Positions 5,014 to 5,893 of a stretch of DNA of 5,893 nt are shown here, piece after piece. How positions within the stretch are numbered: position 1 is the stretch's first letter; the number at the start of each line of letters is the position of its first letter. The notes under the pieces were generated by a model. The model ran no database searches and was not told the DNA's origin. It saw nothing but the letters and a program-made list of their open reading frames with translations. The translations under genes were made by a program, and so were the position numbers. Origin of the DNA: Coprothermobacter sp. (GTDB taxonomy: Bacteria > Coprothermobacterota > Coprothermobacteria > Coprothermobacterales > Coprothermobacteraceae); assembly GCA_003476705.1 (NCBI GenBank), contig DMVM01000157.1:1-5893 (forward strand), read 5' to 3'.

Positions 5014-5893
5014 ATGGAGGCTTTTGGATTCATATTTGCTCATGATTGGATTCATTCTTTAGACCCCTTAACCTTAGTACGGCCAGCCGCCTCTTTGCCA
5101 GTACTCGGGAAATACAGAGCTATTGATTTTTCCTTGTCCAGCTTTGTGAGAGCGGGTATTGTGCGTATTGGTGTTAGTTTAGATACTGAAGCAGTATCTC
5201 TGCTGGATCATCTTCGCATTGCTTCCCAATGGGACTTGGATAAAAAAGAAGGCGGTCTTTTCATTTTGCCTGGCAAGTACTTAGGTACATTGGATGCCCT
5301 TTTCAAGAACACTACTTTTCTAAGAAGAGCTAATGAAGAACTTGCCATAATTGCATGGGGAGATTGTGTTTACAATATCGATTTTCATGAGCTCTTGCAT
5401 TATCACATTGATAAGGCTGCTGATATAACATTCATTGGAGACCCCGAAGACCCCTACATATTTGTCATAAACAAGTTTCTTCTCCTGGAAATACTCTTTG
5501 CTTACAAAGACCTTAGAGACTTCTGGCGTGATGCTGTGGCAAGCATAAGGAGCGATTTACGGATTGAACAGTTTGCAACTGATATCCCCATGTACAAATT
5601 ATCTGACGGCTTAGAAACCTTCTACAGACTTCACATGGATGCTCTAGATCTTAATGTTTACAAAGCTTTAACTCAGAACATGATTTTGACAAAACTTCGT
5701 GATTTTCCACCAGCAAAGTTTTCCACTACATGCCGCATTACTGACAGTATGGTTTCTGATGGCTGCATTATTGGAGGACATGTGATTCACAGCGTGGTTG
5801 GTAGAAACTCCATCATACGTGCTGGAGCTTATGTTGAGAACTCCATACTCATGCAGGATGTCGTGGTTGAAGAAGGAGCACGTTTGATCAACG
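5014..5893 (+). CDS. glgD: GlgD-like protein, ADP-glucose pyrophosphorylase-related, 3' end outside window
   Basis: Partial: 293 codons plus one base, open at the window edge. Related to glucose-1-phosphate adenylyltransferase, which makes ADP-glucose for glycogen. GlgD is the partner subunit that modulates GlgC. The N-terminus MEAFGFIFAHD followed by RPAASLPVLGKYRAIDFSLS (23-42) aligns with the GlgC/GlgD start. The glycine-rich nucleotide loop of GlgC (GGxGxRL) is missing, as in GlgD, so catalysis is unlikely. WGDCVY (115-120) retains the GD pair. The stretch between ADIT (136-139) and YIFVINK (148-154) is short, where GlgC usually has several tens of residues. The left-handed beta-helix begins near FPPAKFS (231-237) and shows hexapeptide-like turns. 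Projected length is near 340 residues, similar to short GlgD proteins. It starts 9 bases after coaX with no Shine-Dalgarno sequence; ATG 5014 is the first usable start. A glgC gene may lie just downstream. Confidence 0.85.
   Translation, partial: MEAFGFIFAHDWIHSLDPLTLVRPAASLPVLGKYRAIDFSLSSFVRAGIVRIGVSLDTEAVSLLDHLRIASQWDLDKKEGGLFILPGKYLGTLDALFKNTTFLRRANEELAIIAWGDCVYNIDFHELLHYHIDKAADITFIGDPEDPYIFVINKFLLLEILFAYKDLRDFWRDAVASIRSDLRIEQFATDIPMYKLSDGLETFYRLHMDALDLNVYKALTQNMILTKLRDFPPAKFSTTCRITDSMVSDGCIIGGHVIHSVVGRNSIIRAGAYVENSILMQDVVVEEGARLIN

Overview
The window looks like a bacterial chromosome of moderate G+C (roughly 40-45% by eye), compactly packed and almost fully coding. The stop-start overlaps, the mixed use of GTG and ATG starts, the ParA/ParB pair of chromosomal (Soj/Spo0J) type, a type III pantothenate kinase and a GlgD-like protein fit a Firmicutes-like, Thermotogae-like or Coprothermobacter-like anaerobe. 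That placement is an inference from gene content only; nothing in the window fixes the genus.

Layout. On the minus strand, positions 25-552 encode a MarR-family repressor, whose start is best placed at a GTG behind a strong Shine-Dalgarno sequence. A 214-base divergent region (553-766) follows. It carries a 29-bp near-perfect palindrome (591-619) that contains TTAGCAAGCTAA, the same string as the published SlyA operator consensus. On the plus strand a tight series of genes then runs to the window's end: an MFS transporter (767-2014), a cis-prenyltransferase of the UppS family (2024-2707), ParA (2704-3471), ParB (3449-4288), a type III pantothenate kinase CoaX (4270-5004) and a GlgD-like protein cut by the window edge (from 5014). 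Gaps are at most 9 bases and three junctions overlap (4, 23 and 19 bases), so the series is probably one operon. No terminator hairpin is visible between the genes.

How they may work together. The MarR protein probably represses its own gene and perhaps the divergent transporter operon. The operon combines isoprenoid synthesis, chromosome partition, CoA synthesis and glycogen metabolism. These are mainly growth-linked housekeeping jobs rather than one pathway, and I see no defence system, mobile element, CRISPR array or RNA gene.

The points most worth a second look are three. The prenyltransferase carries two residues (DGNRRW instead of DGNGRW, and Leu55 at the position of E. coli Ala69) that recall the short-chain enzyme Rv1086 of Mycobacterium tuberculosis. 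Several starts lack a well-placed ribosome binding site but have -10-like sequence directly upstream. An exact 12-base repeat sits in the same register at two gene junctions.
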